A stretch of DNA of 64,000 nucleotides from Pontederia crassipes (taxonomy: Eukaryota; Streptophyta; Magnoliopsida; Commelinales; Pontederiaceae). The stretch's first letter is position 1; each line of letters begins with the position of its first letter. The notes under the pieces are model-generated. The model was not told the DNA's origin and made no database searches. It saw only the letters and a list, made by a program, of their open reading frames with translations. The stretch covers positions 14,717,501-14,781,500 of the forward strand of contig JAUKPH010000017.1 in assembly GCA_030549335.1 (NCBI GenBank), read 5' to 3'. Positions 34,923 to 46,612 of the stretch are shown here, piece after piece. Position numbers and translations under genes: made by a program.

Positions 34923-35497
34923 TCAAGGGTTATTTCTTCTAATCAATCTTAAACTATCACGATTTTTCACATCTAATCTCAAACTACGAACTTCATTTTT
35001 TGGGTCCCTAAACTTTTACCATTTTTCTAATTTGATCCTTCTGTCCAAGTGGTAGTTCATTTTTACATAAAATATAAAATATAATAATAAATATAAAACT
35101 AATTAAAAAAAGAAGAATGCCAACGACGACGACACAGAGGGGGGCGGCGACTCCCTACCTTCTCTTTCCCTACACCGACGCAGGGAAAGAGGAGGGGGGG
35201 GGGGGGGGGGGAGTCGCCGCCCCCCTCTGTGTACAGACGTAGAGGGGGCAGCGACCCCCTCCAACACGTGGCATTTTTCTTTTTTTTAATTAGTTTAAAA
35301 ATGAACTACCACTCAAGCCGGGGGTATAATGGACTTTTTATATATGTGAAAAATAAAAAATAACGGAGAAGTCGACGGAATTGGACAGAAGGATCAAATT
35401 GAAAAATTGTGAAAGTTTAGGGACCCAAAAAATAAAGTTCGTAGGAGTTAGATGTGGAAAATCGTGATAGTTTAGAGTGGTTAGAGAAAATAACTCT
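34923..35497. repeat. Foldback/MITE-like element with ~120-bp arms, nested GC hairpin and G18 run
   Basis: Outer arms: 34925 to about 35046 (TTATTTCTTCTAATC ... TTTGGGTCCCTAAACTTT ... GATCCTTCTGTCC) pair with 35390-35497 in reverse complement. The core holds a perfect 24-bp inverted repeat (35132-35155 with 35209-35232), a shorter one (TCTTTCCCT / AGGGAAAGA) inside it, and an 18-G homopolymer (35194-35211). A possible duplication TACTCT lies at both edges, but the ends do not align cleanly. No coding capacity. A diverged copy of its right end (GATAGTTTAGA...) occurs at about 48317-48371. Confidence 0.8.
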
Positions 35498-35682
35498 ACT
35501 CTTAATTATGAAACTTTGGATCATTACAATTATACTCGTTGAGTTTTCATTAATACATAACGATTAGTTGACAGAGTAAAATTTCTTAGGATCAAAACTT
35601 CAAAGTCTTTCTTAGGAGAAAAACACAAACTTTTAATGTTCTAAAAAAACTTTTTTAAAAGTGTTAAACAGAGAACAAATTC

Positions 35683-35995
35683 GGTAAATGGATGTGTAGA
35701 GCGGTTGATCTCCCATTGGATTTTGATTTAATGGTGTGATGAAAGATCCATTTAAGTTTATCATCTTGATCATCCATTCTGCGGTCAATGGTTTAGATTG
35801 AATGGGAAAAATATTGCACGTGATATACTCTCATCCCCAAATTTCAATTGCGCGCTCCCTCTTTCAAAATTTCACCCAAAATTGTGATAGCGCTCCCAAA
35901 ATCTCTGTCGGACTGCTCGATCGGCGTTGCTATTTGTCGGTGGTCCATCTTGAAAGGACGATCGCTCGCGACTAGGCTGCCTGATCACCATTGCT
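35683..35995. repeat. Left terminal inverted repeat of the MULE
   Basis: Matches 41610-41931 in inverse orientation, with small indels (an extra CCGG-rich piece in the right copy near 41907 and a duplicated GATCGAGCACC block near 41605-41690). Confidence 0.8.
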
Positions 35996-36791
35996 GGTTC
36001 CTCTTCAAAAGACAATCGTTGCTTCTTATTTGCACAACGTTGTTCCCCCACCACCCGATCGTGTGTCATACTCCCTCCTCTTCCTCTGTCCGATCGTATG
36101 TGCTGCTCCCTCCTCGACCGAACCTTGCCGCCGCTCTAGGCGATCGTCGTTGCTTCCTGCCACTACTCCTGCCTCCTCCTACGACTTGATGCCATTGTTG
36201 GACTTCCTTCCCTTTGACGAGAAAGGACCTAGAGTAGAGGATGTGGAGTCTAAGGGCGAGGCGACCGCGGAGTTCTCGCCCAACTTGAAGCTCTTTGAAG
36301 TTCGTGTCACAACTCCCTCCTCTAATTGCTTATGTTGTTGCTGTTGCGGCGCTGCTCGTGCTCTCCCTCCTTTGTCATGTTATTGCTTTCGATCATTTCT
36401 GTTGACCGCTGGTCCCATATACGTTCATGATTATATTGGATTGAATGGATTTACATTCAGTTAACAATTCTCATATCAGTTTCTTTCTTTTTCCCATGCA
36501 GCTATAGAGGCAACTTGTAGGTAGAAAATCAGAAGGATCCATCCTCCCTTCTCTATTTTTGGATTCATTCAGTTAGCACAGAAGTATTCATGTGTGTGAT
36601 GCCTTCCAAAATTTGCATTTACCTCACATGTTATGTTAGCACATATGTTCACATTAGCACATAGAAACCATGGTACAAAATTTGTCACATTATTTTTTTT
36701 GTAATTTGTTATTTTTTTGGAATTCCTCCGTGTTTGCCTAATTTCGTTAAATATTTGTAAAATCTAACTCGTGTTTGCCTACTTCTATTAA

Positions 36792-39310
36792 ATGTTTGCA
36801 ATGTCAAACTCCAAATTATCTATGTATAAGTCTTCCTCATATGAAATCAATAAGGATATGGACATTCTGCATTTTGAAAATCAATTGGAAGTCACACAAG
36901 AAATATGTGACATTGAAGACTTAGAGGTCACAGAACAAAAGTTTGTACTTCCATGGTATCAACTTGGATACTTTTTTGTTTTCTTCATACTAACTTATGT
37001 TAATAAATTTTAGCATGCCATTTGTTAAAGAAAATGAGATCCAATGTGAAGATAGGGATGACAAGACAATTAAACACCTTTTATTGGAATGTTATATGAC
37101 TCAGAAGAACATGCATACAAGTACTATCATACCTATGCAAAATACGTTGGATTCTCTGTGCGAAAGTTTTATAGTTTTAATCTAGAAAAATGATATTATT
37201 GGAAGAAAAATTGTGTGTTCCAAAGTGGGGCACAAGGATCTTACGAAGAAAAGGGACTTAGGCAAACTTTTCAAGCATAGAAGAGATGATAGATTTGAAT
37301 GTCAAGCATACTTAAAAGTTGGACTAAGAGATGATGGTAAGTGAGAGGTAAAGGCTTTCACTAGCTTTTCCACCAAAGGCATCAAGAATGAGGTCTCACT
37401 CAAAATTATCTACTAATTCGAAGCAAGTTATTTCAGAATTACATAATTATGACTTTGGCCCATCAAGTATTTTGAAAGTTCTCAAATATTATGGCGAGAC
37501 AACGATAATAACACAAACTTGTGTTGACCATTTGAGAACAAGAAGAGTTGATAACATTGATAAAGAAGCTACATGTGTAATTATGCATTTCCAACAACGA
37601 CGAAGTAATGGTCCAAGTTTTTTTTCCTTTGAGGTAGATCTTGTTGACAAAACCACAAGGAGTGTATTTTGGGCTGATGGCAGATCTAAAGAAAGCTATA
37701 TGACTTTTGGAGATGTAGTTTCTTTTGATACAATGTATACAACAAATAAGTTTAGCATGTTGTTCGCCTTATTTACGGGAATGAACCACCATATATAATC
37801 TACATTATTTGGTTGTGCTTTACTTGCTGAACAGAGGAGACATTTATTTGGCTATTTCGCTCCTGATTAGAATGTATGCTCGAAAAATATTCTACAATGA
37901 TTATTACTGATCAAGATGTGATAATGGATAATGTTATACAAAAAGTTTTTTCAAATACACGGCACATGTATTGCATTTCACATATTCAAAGAAATGTTGT
38001 GTGCAACCTAAAAGATTTATTTGCACGAGGTGATTTCCATGAAGAGTACAAAAATGGATTGATAAGAGTGAGCATTGAAGAATTTGAGAGTGCATGGACA
38101 CTTTTGAAAGAAAAAATATGACATTTCAAACGATCATTGGTTAGTGGGGATGTACAACAAACGACATCACTGGATACCAATATATTTTCGTGACATATTT
38201 TGTGTAGGCATGCGTACTACTTAAAGATTCGAGAGTATAAACTCCTTTTTTTATGGATTTGCCAACTCTAATACCTTATTTGTAGAATTTGTACATCAAT
38301 ATGAACAAGCTATTGCGTGTCATCGTGAGGCCGAAGAAAGGGAATATTTTATGAATTTAAACTCTGTAGCTGCCTTATTTATAAAAAATCTCTTAGAAAA
38401 AATATGCTGGGACGATTTATACTCAAAAGCTTTTTTCTAAGTTTCAAAAAGATTTTATGAGCTTTAAGACTACTCCACTCGAAAAATTTGAAAAGATTGT
38501 CAAAAGACTATATACTTAGTTTATCGAGTACAGAAGAGAGCCCGGGCAAAATTATGGAATATAGTCAAGGAGAAAAACTTTCTATAACATGCTCTTGCAA
38601 ATAGTTTGAATGAGAGGGCATTTTTTGTTCACATATCATAAATGTTCTCTATAAAAAAGGAGTTACAAGATTGGCCGAAGAATACATTCTCCACCGTTGG
38701 ACGATTAATGCGCCTTATATGACAACACATGTGTTGAATGAGATCGCTTCTACATCTATGAATGAAGAACAACACATAGCACCTATGTAAGAATGGGCTT
38801 GTCATGCTAATATTTGGAAACTTGATGGATTGGGTTTGCGTTCATCTAATCATTTAAAGTTTGGAACATTAGTTATAGTGGAGCTGATTAAGAATTTAGA
38901 GAATATGGAAATTGAAGATAGAAAAGAGAAAAATGAAAGAGTGAATGAAAACCAGCCTAAAGAGATTGCTCGTATTGTCCAAAGTGTACAAGAATTTGAC
39001 TTCTTTATACGTGATCCTGTTCATGTAAAATCTAAAGGACGCCCTAGAAAGTTGAATAGGATCAAATCTAGCGACTTCCATGTTGCAAAACAACTCTAGA
39101 GTTACATGTAGTAAATGTGGTAAGAAGGGACATAATAGTCATACTTGCCCGATGTTTAAGGTAAATAACTTTGTTGTTAAACAATAATACATTCTAATTC
39201 TGTTGATAATGTTTTCTTTGTGTTATGAACAGGTTCCACATGATAACAACATTATGTCACAAAATGATTCAGGATCAAATATGTCCAAGCTTGATAGCTT
39301 CTTTATGTAA
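36792..39310 (+). pseudogene. FAR1/FHY3-type MULE transposase, frameshifted and stopped
   Basis: Domain order is complete but broken. A FAR1 DNA-binding domain lies near 37020-37340 (in shifted frames HTYAKYVGFSVRKFYSF, IVCSKVGHKDLTKKRDLGK, RFECQAYLKVGLRDDGK). The MULE transposase core lies at 37388-38121 (FWADGRSKESYMTFGDVVSF, then STLFGCALLAEQRR, IITDQDVIMDNVIQKVF, NTRHMYCISHIQRN), followed by FRDIFCVGMRTT near 38190. A SWIM-type zinc finger remnant lies near 38580-38710 (CSCKQFE ... GIFCSHIINVL, LHRWTINAPYM). A CCHC knuckle (CSKCGKKGHNSHTC) lies at about 39106-39150, then a small intron (39157-39231, GT-AG) and the ending SKLDSFFM. Several stops and frameshifts exclude one intact protein. 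FAR1-type proteins are MULE transposases from which light-signalling regulators FHY3/FAR1 descend; linkage to TIRs shows this copy is a transposon gene, not a host gene. Confidence 0.88.
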
Positions 39311-41147
39311 TTTGATAGGCTGCTGTTGCTTTCCTTGACAATTTCAAGATTTTTTGTGATTCATTTCTCAGTTGTCCATTGCATATGGAAGGAGTGTTGT
39401 TAGTAGGAGTCCTTGGAGCTAGTGGTTTTGATGCAGTTTTTGTTGTCATTATAGGAGATGCCAAAGACTCAATGATCAAGGCTTGAAGTTCTCTTGGTGT
39501 TTTGTCCTTCTTTTTGTTAATGTATGTATTTTGATCACTTTATGTCACTATTGATAACAAAGACTTGCTAGTTTATTACATGAGCAATTTATGCTCCATG
39601 AAATTTGTAAACTTATGCATCAATGTCTACCTTATTACTTGAACAATAGTAAAGATTTGCTCTTCTTTCAACTTCTTTGTTAGTGTATTGCATGATATGT
39701 TTGCTGCATGAATGTTCAATTAAAATGACATCATTATACTCTTGTAAGATGCTTATTTTGTTTCCAGCAAGAGGTAACTAAAAGTGAGGTGGACCAACAA
39801 AAGGTAACTTTGTTTCTAGTAAGAGGTAAGATTCTTCTTTGTTAGTTTTGGTTTCAGCTCTTTATGTTCTGCAAGTCCACACCTTATCTCAATATGAGTT
39901 GGACTAGTGAAGGATTCAAACATCATACCAATTATTTGTTGGTTAAATTGTTGGTGGCTTATCAAACAACATAATATCCGTGAGCATGTTGTTAACCTGC
40001 AACCTTGAACTAAATAGAAGAAATGAAATAATCTCTTTCAGGTTTGAAAGAGCGAGAGTTAACGTGCAGGAAGGAAATTACATGTCAGCAAGGCTAGGAG
40101 ACATTTTCATTGCAGGGTTGGGAGTATGACAGCCATGCATTTCTTTTTCTTTCCAAATGCTGAAGAGCTTTCTTTTTCTTTTCAAATGCTAAAGAGTAAC
40201 ATAACATTATACCACATTACTACAAAAAAATGCTAAATTCCAACACATTACTGTAGGTAACATGGCCAACTATCTTTTAACACTTAAATCAATGCATTCA
40301 CATTACAACATCAATGCATTCACATTACAACACATTCTCCATTCAACATAAGTTCTACCACAAGACACATTCATACTAAACATAAGTTCTAACGCACAAC
40401 GGATACACAATAATACTAAAACCTATATAACATTAGTATAACGACTACAATGATACATAATATCATCGTTTTCCATGATATTCCACCTTCTTTAAACCTC
40501 TTATGCTCCATCACAAGCTGAGTTTCCAAATCATCTACTTTCTTTAACAAGCCATTGATTACATTTTAGTAATGTTGCGAAATTGGTGAATCCATCCAAT
40601 GAAAGTAGTTGCATGCTCCATTTCGCTATAAAATATCAAGAAATGTGTTAGGAAAGTACTAAAAGAATGCAAATAAAGGTACAAGTTTTGTTCAGTTTTT
40701 ATGAAATCACTCAAAAATTGAACTAATCATACCACGTAATTGCGACAACAAAAAAAATCATCGTCTGGGATTAGCCTCAGTCCATGATAGCTTGATCATG
40801 GCTTGTATTTGGCATTCACACTCAGGAAAGATTATCGAGTGGCTTTCTGACATTGCCTATAAGAAAATTGCCAAAAAAAATGATCAGAACTCATATTTGA
40901 CCATGTACTATGAGATGTACTAAGTAGTGATTTGCTGAAAGGAAAAGGATCAAGGCATTATGTTGTACAAATGCTGCTAGTTTTAATCAAATGGAAAGTA
41001 TGCATATGATTACGATGCAATTAAACATGTTGAAGTTTTGTTCATTTCACAAGCTAAATGTACTAAGTGGATGTCACAACTCACAAGCATATCGTTCTTC
41101 TCGGGTGAGGTGATCAACTAGAGAGGTGGAGCATTTGAACAATGAAA

Positions 41148-41520
41148 GGAGGGGGAGAGGGAGCAAAGGCGAGCATCAATAGTTCGAAGAGAGAGAGGAA
41201 CGAATCAGATGGTCAATTTTTAGGGACAAGATTCGAAAAGGGAGCGGCAACGGTAGCAAGAGATCGGAGGGGGAGAGGGAGCAAAGGCAAGCATCAGTAG
41301 CTCGAAGAGAGAGAGGAGCGAACTAGATGGTTAATTTTTAGGGACAAGAATAAAAGTGCAGAGGATCCACCTATAGAAAATAACACATACCATTCTTTTT
41401 GGGTGAGGATCATCCACTGAGAGTAGAGATCGAAGGAAGGAGAGGGAGCAGTGGCAAGCAACAACAACAGTTTGAAGAGTGAGAGGAGTGAAAATGATTG
41501 TCACTTTTTTGGGGACGAGA
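41148..41520. repeat. Three diverged tandem copies inside the MULE's right arm
   Basis: Units at about 41148-41232, 41266-41349 and 41433-41520 share GGGGGAGAGGGAGCAAAGGC, a GARGAGAGAGAGG stretch and a TTTTTAGGGACAAGA ending. A GGGTGAGGWKCATC lead-in precedes copies 1 and 3. Period is irregular (about 120-165 bp). Confidence 0.75.
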
Positions 41521-41609
41521 ATTATACATAATGCAAAGGATCTAAAAGCAGCAACGGTGATCGGGTAGCCCAACAGAGATCCACGAGTGATCATCCTTTC
41601 AAGATCGAG

Positions 41610-41931
41610 CACCGATGAGTAGCAGCACCAATCAGGCAGTTTGAAAGAGATTTTGGGAGCGATTGTCCTTTCAAGATGGAGCACCGGTGAGCAGCAGCAC
41701 CGATCGGGCAGTCCGGCGGAGATTTTGAGAGCGCTATGAAAATTTTGGGAGAGGGAGCATGCGATTGATGGTTGGGGATGAGCATATATGAATATATCAC
41801 ATGCAATATTTTCCCCATTCAATCTGAGCCATTGACCGCCTTATGGATGATCAAGATGATATGACTTAAAGGGATCTTTCATCACATCATTGAATCAAAA
41901 TCCAACCGGCCGCTCTACATATCCATTTACC
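41610..41931. repeat. Right terminal inverted repeat of the MULE
   Basis: Inverse counterpart of 35683-35995. Within it, a block with TTTCAAGATSGAGCACCGRT is present twice (about 41595 and 41665). Confidence 0.8.
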
Positions 41932-42064
41932 TCATTCTTGAATATTTGTTTTGTAAAAATAGAGTCATGAAGCATAATACACTTCATATAGCGCAAACAT
42001 AATGTGCAGTTATGAACATAATACCATATTGCTAAATTTTATCACATTATCACTTTAATCCTTT

Positions 42065-42482
42065 CATCTATTTTATTATTTTTATATTTTTCTATTTATG
42101 AAAAAAACTAAAGTGCCCTCTCTACATAATAATTAAAATATATATACTATTTTTAATGTTTGAATGTTGTTCCAAGAGATCCATGGGATGATGGACGTTG
42201 GGGCGACGAGTCCTTACGCCTGTGAGGACCGTGGGATGGAGAAGTGCCGTCCTATGAGGCGGGATGGGAAAGTGTCAAGGATGTGGAATGGTGGACATAG
42301 GGGCGACGGATCCTTATCTCTCACAGGTAAATAATATAAATTTTAAAAATAATCCACTTCATCATCGGCGGCCTTTTATATTATTTATTTTTTAACACTA
42401 AAAGATAATACATATATTTCAATTATTACGTGGGAGGACACTTTAATTTTTTCACAAATGAAAAAAACAAAATTAATAGAAA
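42065..42482. repeat. Foldback element with AT-rich arms and GC-rich duplicated core
   Basis: The left arm around 42100-42160 (GAAAAAAACTAAAGTGCCCTC ... TAATAATTAAAATATATA) pairs with the right arm around 42410-42470 in reverse complement (GAAAAAATTAAAGTGTCCTC ... TAATAATTGAAATATATG). The core repeats TGGACRTWGGGGCGACGRRTCC directly (about 42191 and 42292). The gypsy element at 42488 inserted at its right edge. The layout (AT-rich arms, GC-rich core) resembles the element at 34923-35497, though the sequences differ. Confidence 0.7.
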
Positions 42483-42487
42483 AGTTA

Positions 42488-43173
42488 TGATACGATGCTT
42501 AAGAATAATGCCTTGAGTGATCGAACAATAAATGATAATCAAAGAAATAAGATCAAACGAATTTTTAGGCAACGGAATATCAACCTCAAGATTGTAATGA
42601 ACCAAGCAATCGATATTATAAGTAGATTGATTTAATCACAAGATTACAAATCTTATAACTAACTGCGGGAGTTCTCAAAGAATGGGTTGTATAAGTTCCC
42701 TCACAACAAAGCAATTAAGCCAAAATTTCAATAGATTCAAAGATATTTGAAATAACAATAAATACCAGTATTTATATGCTCTACAAATAAAACTTGGGCT
42801 TGAAGAAAAGACACTAACTTAGTCTACAAGAAAGGTAATTAATTTTATGAAATAACTAAATCAATTCCTCTTACAAATCTTAACAGAATTTTTCATATAT
42901 AATTATTCTAAAAATTCAAAATAAATACAGTAAAATCATGATTTATTTGGTCCAAGTTATGTTAACTCTTCATGCGACCCAATTCGTAACACGTTGATAA
43001 CTTGGATATGATCTAACTCGATTTGTAATTGGATCAATTGTAAATTGCAAACATTCTTGATTATCTTCAATTTCCTTATGCCTGAGTTTCACATCATTAT
43101 CTTGATCATCCAACTTTGCTAGAACATTCTTCTATCACCTGCTGCAATTATAGGCATTTCTCGATTCATATTA
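42488..43173 (-). repeat. 3' LTR of the 42.5-46.6 kb gypsy element
   Basis: Homologous throughout to 45891-46577; ends ATTCATATTA, a degenerate form of the ATTCATATCA end of the other copy. Confidence 0.9.
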
Positions 43174-43584
43174 TTCCCCTCATCTTTAAAAGGATTCGTT
43201 CTCGAATCTATATTCACAATAAGGAGAATATAGACATGTCATATATCTAAATTATTAAATAATTTAGGACACACATAATGAAGATATTTATACTTTCCTT
43301 TTATGTGCCTGATGACCAGCATGATGTATTTCAATGATAACTGTAAGTACAACTTCCCATCCATACCATCAAGCAAGTGCAGAGAAAGAAGAACATAAGT
43401 AATATAAAAAGTAACGTGACTTTCATACTCATCTGAATGAAATATCTTATACTCATGAAACGATGGTATTTTAAAAAAAACAAATTGTGAAACTTTGGAT
43501 ATCTTCCTTTGCACATAAGGATCCTATCAAATAAGGTGCGCAATAAATTTCAAAAAAAAAAAGAGAAATCCAATATGGAGATTA

Positions 43585-43896
43585 TCAAGTGATTCCAAGA
43601 AAAAAAATATCAGTTTCCATGAAATAAAATAAATCCTTAACATCTGAATGTGAAATATTGTAAGATTCATAACCAAACAAATAACTTGACTCATTCAAGA
43701 AATCATGCAAATCCCTGCAACTACTCAAAATATCATCAAAATGATCACGCGAGTGATTGCTATAAATCAAAATATCTCCAAAGAAATTAATCTCAAATGT
43801 TTGATGAAAAATGCACAGAAGTCCAACTAATGTAAATACAATGAATTTTTCGGTCATGATGTGAAAATTATATGAAAGATTGCAACCAACATCCAT
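43585..43896 (-). pseudogene. Gypsy reverse transcriptase relic
   Basis: The minus-strand frame includes FEINFFGDILIYSNHSRDHF, recalling the RT catalytic block F.DDILIYS.S...H, followed about 50 residues later by DIFFLGIT (recalling FLG..V). The first Asp of the DD pair is Gly. Frames on either side are not readable as RT. Confidence 0.65.
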
Positions 43897-44350
43897 AGAA
43901 ATGATCTTAGGAGTACATAAAGGTGAATTTAAATAAATGAATAAGATTTTAGGATGAAAATCTTGAAATCATAATCAACCAACCAAAAGTGTTCAGGACT
44001 AGAAAATATTCATTTCAAAATTTCAATATATGGCTCAAATAAAGTGTTTCACCACTCATTGAATAAGAAAGTGAAATAGAAAATTGAAATCTAATGTTTG
44101 CATGCCATTCAATACTTCTCTTAATCAAAACCAGCAAGTCAGTTACATTCAACAAATATAAACTTTGAAAAGTAAGAGATGGTTTTTTCAAACTAGTTGT
44201 CATAACCAACCTCTTTCAAATCCTTACAAGACAGAATATATTACTTCATGTACCCTACTCCTACATGCCCCTGCAAGAAAATCAGAATCATAAGATAAAT
44301 ATGATTAAGCCATACTCTTCCTCTCAATGTTGTAAGCTGCTACACGCTCC

Positions 44351-44920
44351 TTATAACAGTTGCTCTCCGTATGCTTCTTGAGGTGGCAATGATGCTAAAG
44401 TATACTTTCTTCCATCATTGTGACATTTATAACAGTTGGTAGCTCCATCATGTGTCACACCTCGATCATATTGCCATGGTCGTCCCAAAAGGATATGACA
44501 AACATGCATTGATACCACATCACATAATACTTCATTAATATGTCTTCCAATTTTAAATGACACAAGCACCCACTGAAGTTTGTATGATTTTGGGTGCTTT
44601 AAGGTTGGTAGTCCCAACTTCTCCACCATGTGTTGGCTAGCAAGATTGACATAACTTCCACTATCAATAATCAATCCACAAGTGATGTCCATAACACAAC
44701 AACATGCATAGAAAAGATTTTCTCGTTCATTTCTTTTTCCTCCAATATGAACACGTGTATGCATTCTCCAATTTATAACAGAGGATTCATCATCGTCCTC
44801 TTCCATCTCTTTATCTTGCCCATCATCATCAGGAGCACGGTGTCTTTGGCAATCTCTTCTATGGTTTGGTTGTATAACTTTAGCTGTGCAATTTGCACAT
44901 ATACCTGATCATACAGTTCA
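44351..44920 (-). pseudogene. Gypsy retropepsin (aspartic protease) region
   Basis: The minus-strand frame includes RENLFYACCCVMDITCGLII and then DSGSYVNLASQHMVEKLGLP, TLKHPKSYKLQWV, and CHILLGRPWQYDR with GRKYTLASLPP. This is the usual protease block of plant Ty3/gypsy elements; the catalytic DSG is intact. Upstream is an acidic stretch (PDDDGQDKEMEEDDDESS) as in the gag-protease linker. The frame ends at 44351, before RT. Confidence 0.85.
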
Positions 44921-45872
44921 GTAATCATATGTCAAAGACGATGAAAATGTTGTGTCATGACCTCCATCATTCTTGTTTGATTAATTGTTTCTTTTCTAGA
45001 ATTAATCTCTTTGTCAATTCCAATTGACATTGTAAGAAATTTCTACAGCAAATAATAATGATAAAAGCAATCTCAATACCTCACGTGGTGATCCTCGCAT
45101 TTTACCTCAACTCTATTTGACTTTTTCTTGAATTGTACTCACCACTCAGCCTTTTTTTTCTCTTGAACCCTCCAACAAGTTTTAATAGAATTAATGCAAG
45201 TCAACACAAGGCAACGAGCAATTAAATTAATCCAATTTATCAATATGATTGCAAGATCAAAAGACTTCTTGAAGCTGAAATTAGAATAGAGATTTGAAAA
45301 AAAGGTTGCCAAATAAGGATAGATATCAAAGGTTCATAATTGTAATGAAATCAAAGATCACTGATTCACTAGGTTAAATAATTCAAAATCTCAAAAATTT
45401 CTTGTGCATCTTTCTCTTCAGAAATAAGTTTTCCTTTTCTTTTCTTTCCTTCCTCTTTCGTTTAAATCTTTCCTTTCATTTTTTCTCAAATTGTTTTTTT
45501 TTCAAATTTTTTCCAGATATTTTCTTTTCTATTCTCCCTTCTCCTTTCTTACACTTTCCTTTTTTTTCTATTTTCGAATTTTTTTCTCAGTTTTTTTTAA
45601 ATGTAGCAGACTTTGAAGAATAGAGAGGGATGCCAGCTAGGGTTTCAAGAACAAATGAGTAAATTTTTTTTTGTGATTTTTTAAAACTGTAGTAGAATTT
45701 GAAGAATGCAAGGATGATGACTAGGTCTTGAAGAACAAATAAAATCAAATAAGGAAGACGATTAGGATTTGAAGGACTAACAATCCAAATTTTTTTTTGT
45801 GCTATTTTTTTAAAAAACTAAAATAGGGGAGCAACAAAATAATAGAAGATAACTAGAAAACTGAATAAAAAA

Positions 45873-45890
45873 CCTGGCTCTGATACCAAC
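45873..45890 (-). other. Primer-binding site for initiator Met-tRNA
   Basis: On the minus strand GTTGGTATCAGAGCCAGG directly follows the LTR end; TGGTATCAGAGC is complementary to the 3' end of plant initiator Met-tRNA. Confidence 0.9.
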
Positions 45891-46577
45891 TGATATGATG
45901 CTCGAGAATAATGCCTTGAGTGATTGGAACAATATATGATAATCAAAGAAACGAAATCAAACGAATTTTCAGGCAACGGAATATCAACCTCAAGATTACA
46001 ATGAATCAAGCAATCGATATTATAAATAGATGGATTCAATCACAAGATTACAAACCTTGTAATTAACAAAAAAGTTCCCAAAGAACGGGTTGTAAGAGTT
46101 CTCTCACAGCAAAGCAATTAAGACAAAATTTTAATAGATTAAAAAATGTCTGAAATGACAATAAACATCAGTATTTATAGACACTATAAACAAAATTTGG
46201 GCTAGAAGAAAAGACCCTAACTTAGCCTACAAGAAAGGTAATTAGTTTCCTAAAATAACTAAATCAATTCCTCTTATAAATTTCAGCGAAATTTTTCATA
46301 TATAATTATTTCAAAAGTTTTAAATAAATATGATAAAAACATGATTTATTTGGTCCAAATTATGTTGACTCTTCATTCGGCCCAATTCGTAACATGTTGA
46401 GAACTTGAATCTAATATAACTCGATCTCGTAATTGGATCAATTGTAAATTGCAAACATTCTTGATTATCTTCAATTTCTTTATGCCTAAGATCCACACAA
46501 TTATTTTGATCATCCAACTTTGTTAGAACATTCTTCTATCATCGGCTGCAATTATAGACATTTTCCAATTCATATCA
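45891..46577 (-). repeat. 5' LTR of the 42.5-46.6 kb gypsy element
   Basis: TGATAT...ATATCA ends; pairs with 42488-43173. Confidence 0.9.
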
Positions 46578-46612
46578 AGTTAACATAATCAGAATGATTA
46601 AAGTGAAAAATA

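Larger units (their letters stand above)
35683..41931 (+). mobile_element. Mutator-like element (MULE) with FAR1-type transposase, ~6.2 kb
   Basis: Terminal inverted repeats of about 300 bp: the left begins GGTAAATGGATGTGTAGAGC (35683) and the right, reverse-complemented, begins GGTAAATGGATATGTAGAGC (41931). They share long blocks such as GATGTGATGAAAGATCC and TGATCATCCAT. The interior carries a broken transposase in plus orientation at 36792-39310. No clean 9-bp duplication was found at the ends (AACAAATTC against TCATTCTTG), so the true ends may differ by some bases or the duplication has decayed. The insertion lies right of the TMEM245-like gene. Confidence 0.85.
42488..46577 (-). mobile_element. 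Internally deleted Ty3/gypsy retrotransposon, TSD AGTTA
   Basis: Two homologous LTRs (42488-43173 and 45891-46577, about 687 bp, TGATAYGATG... to ...TTCATATYA) are flanked by AGTTA on both sides (42483-42487 and 46578-46582). Sense is the minus strand. A Met-tRNA primer-binding site (TGGTATCAGAGCCAGG, minus strand) lies two bases inside the right LTR, and a polypurine tract (AAAGATGAGGGGAA, minus strand) lies inside the left LTR, after an end-of-pol ATTCGAGAACGAATCC. Relics of protease and reverse transcriptase lie between; most of pol is missing or unreadable. The LTRs differ at many positions, so this copy is clearly older than the one at 20071. Confidence 0.92.

Noticed and set aside
45402..45623. 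Plus-strand Phe/Ser-rich frame
   Set aside because: T-rich low-complexity DNA inside the gypsy element, antisense to its sense strand.
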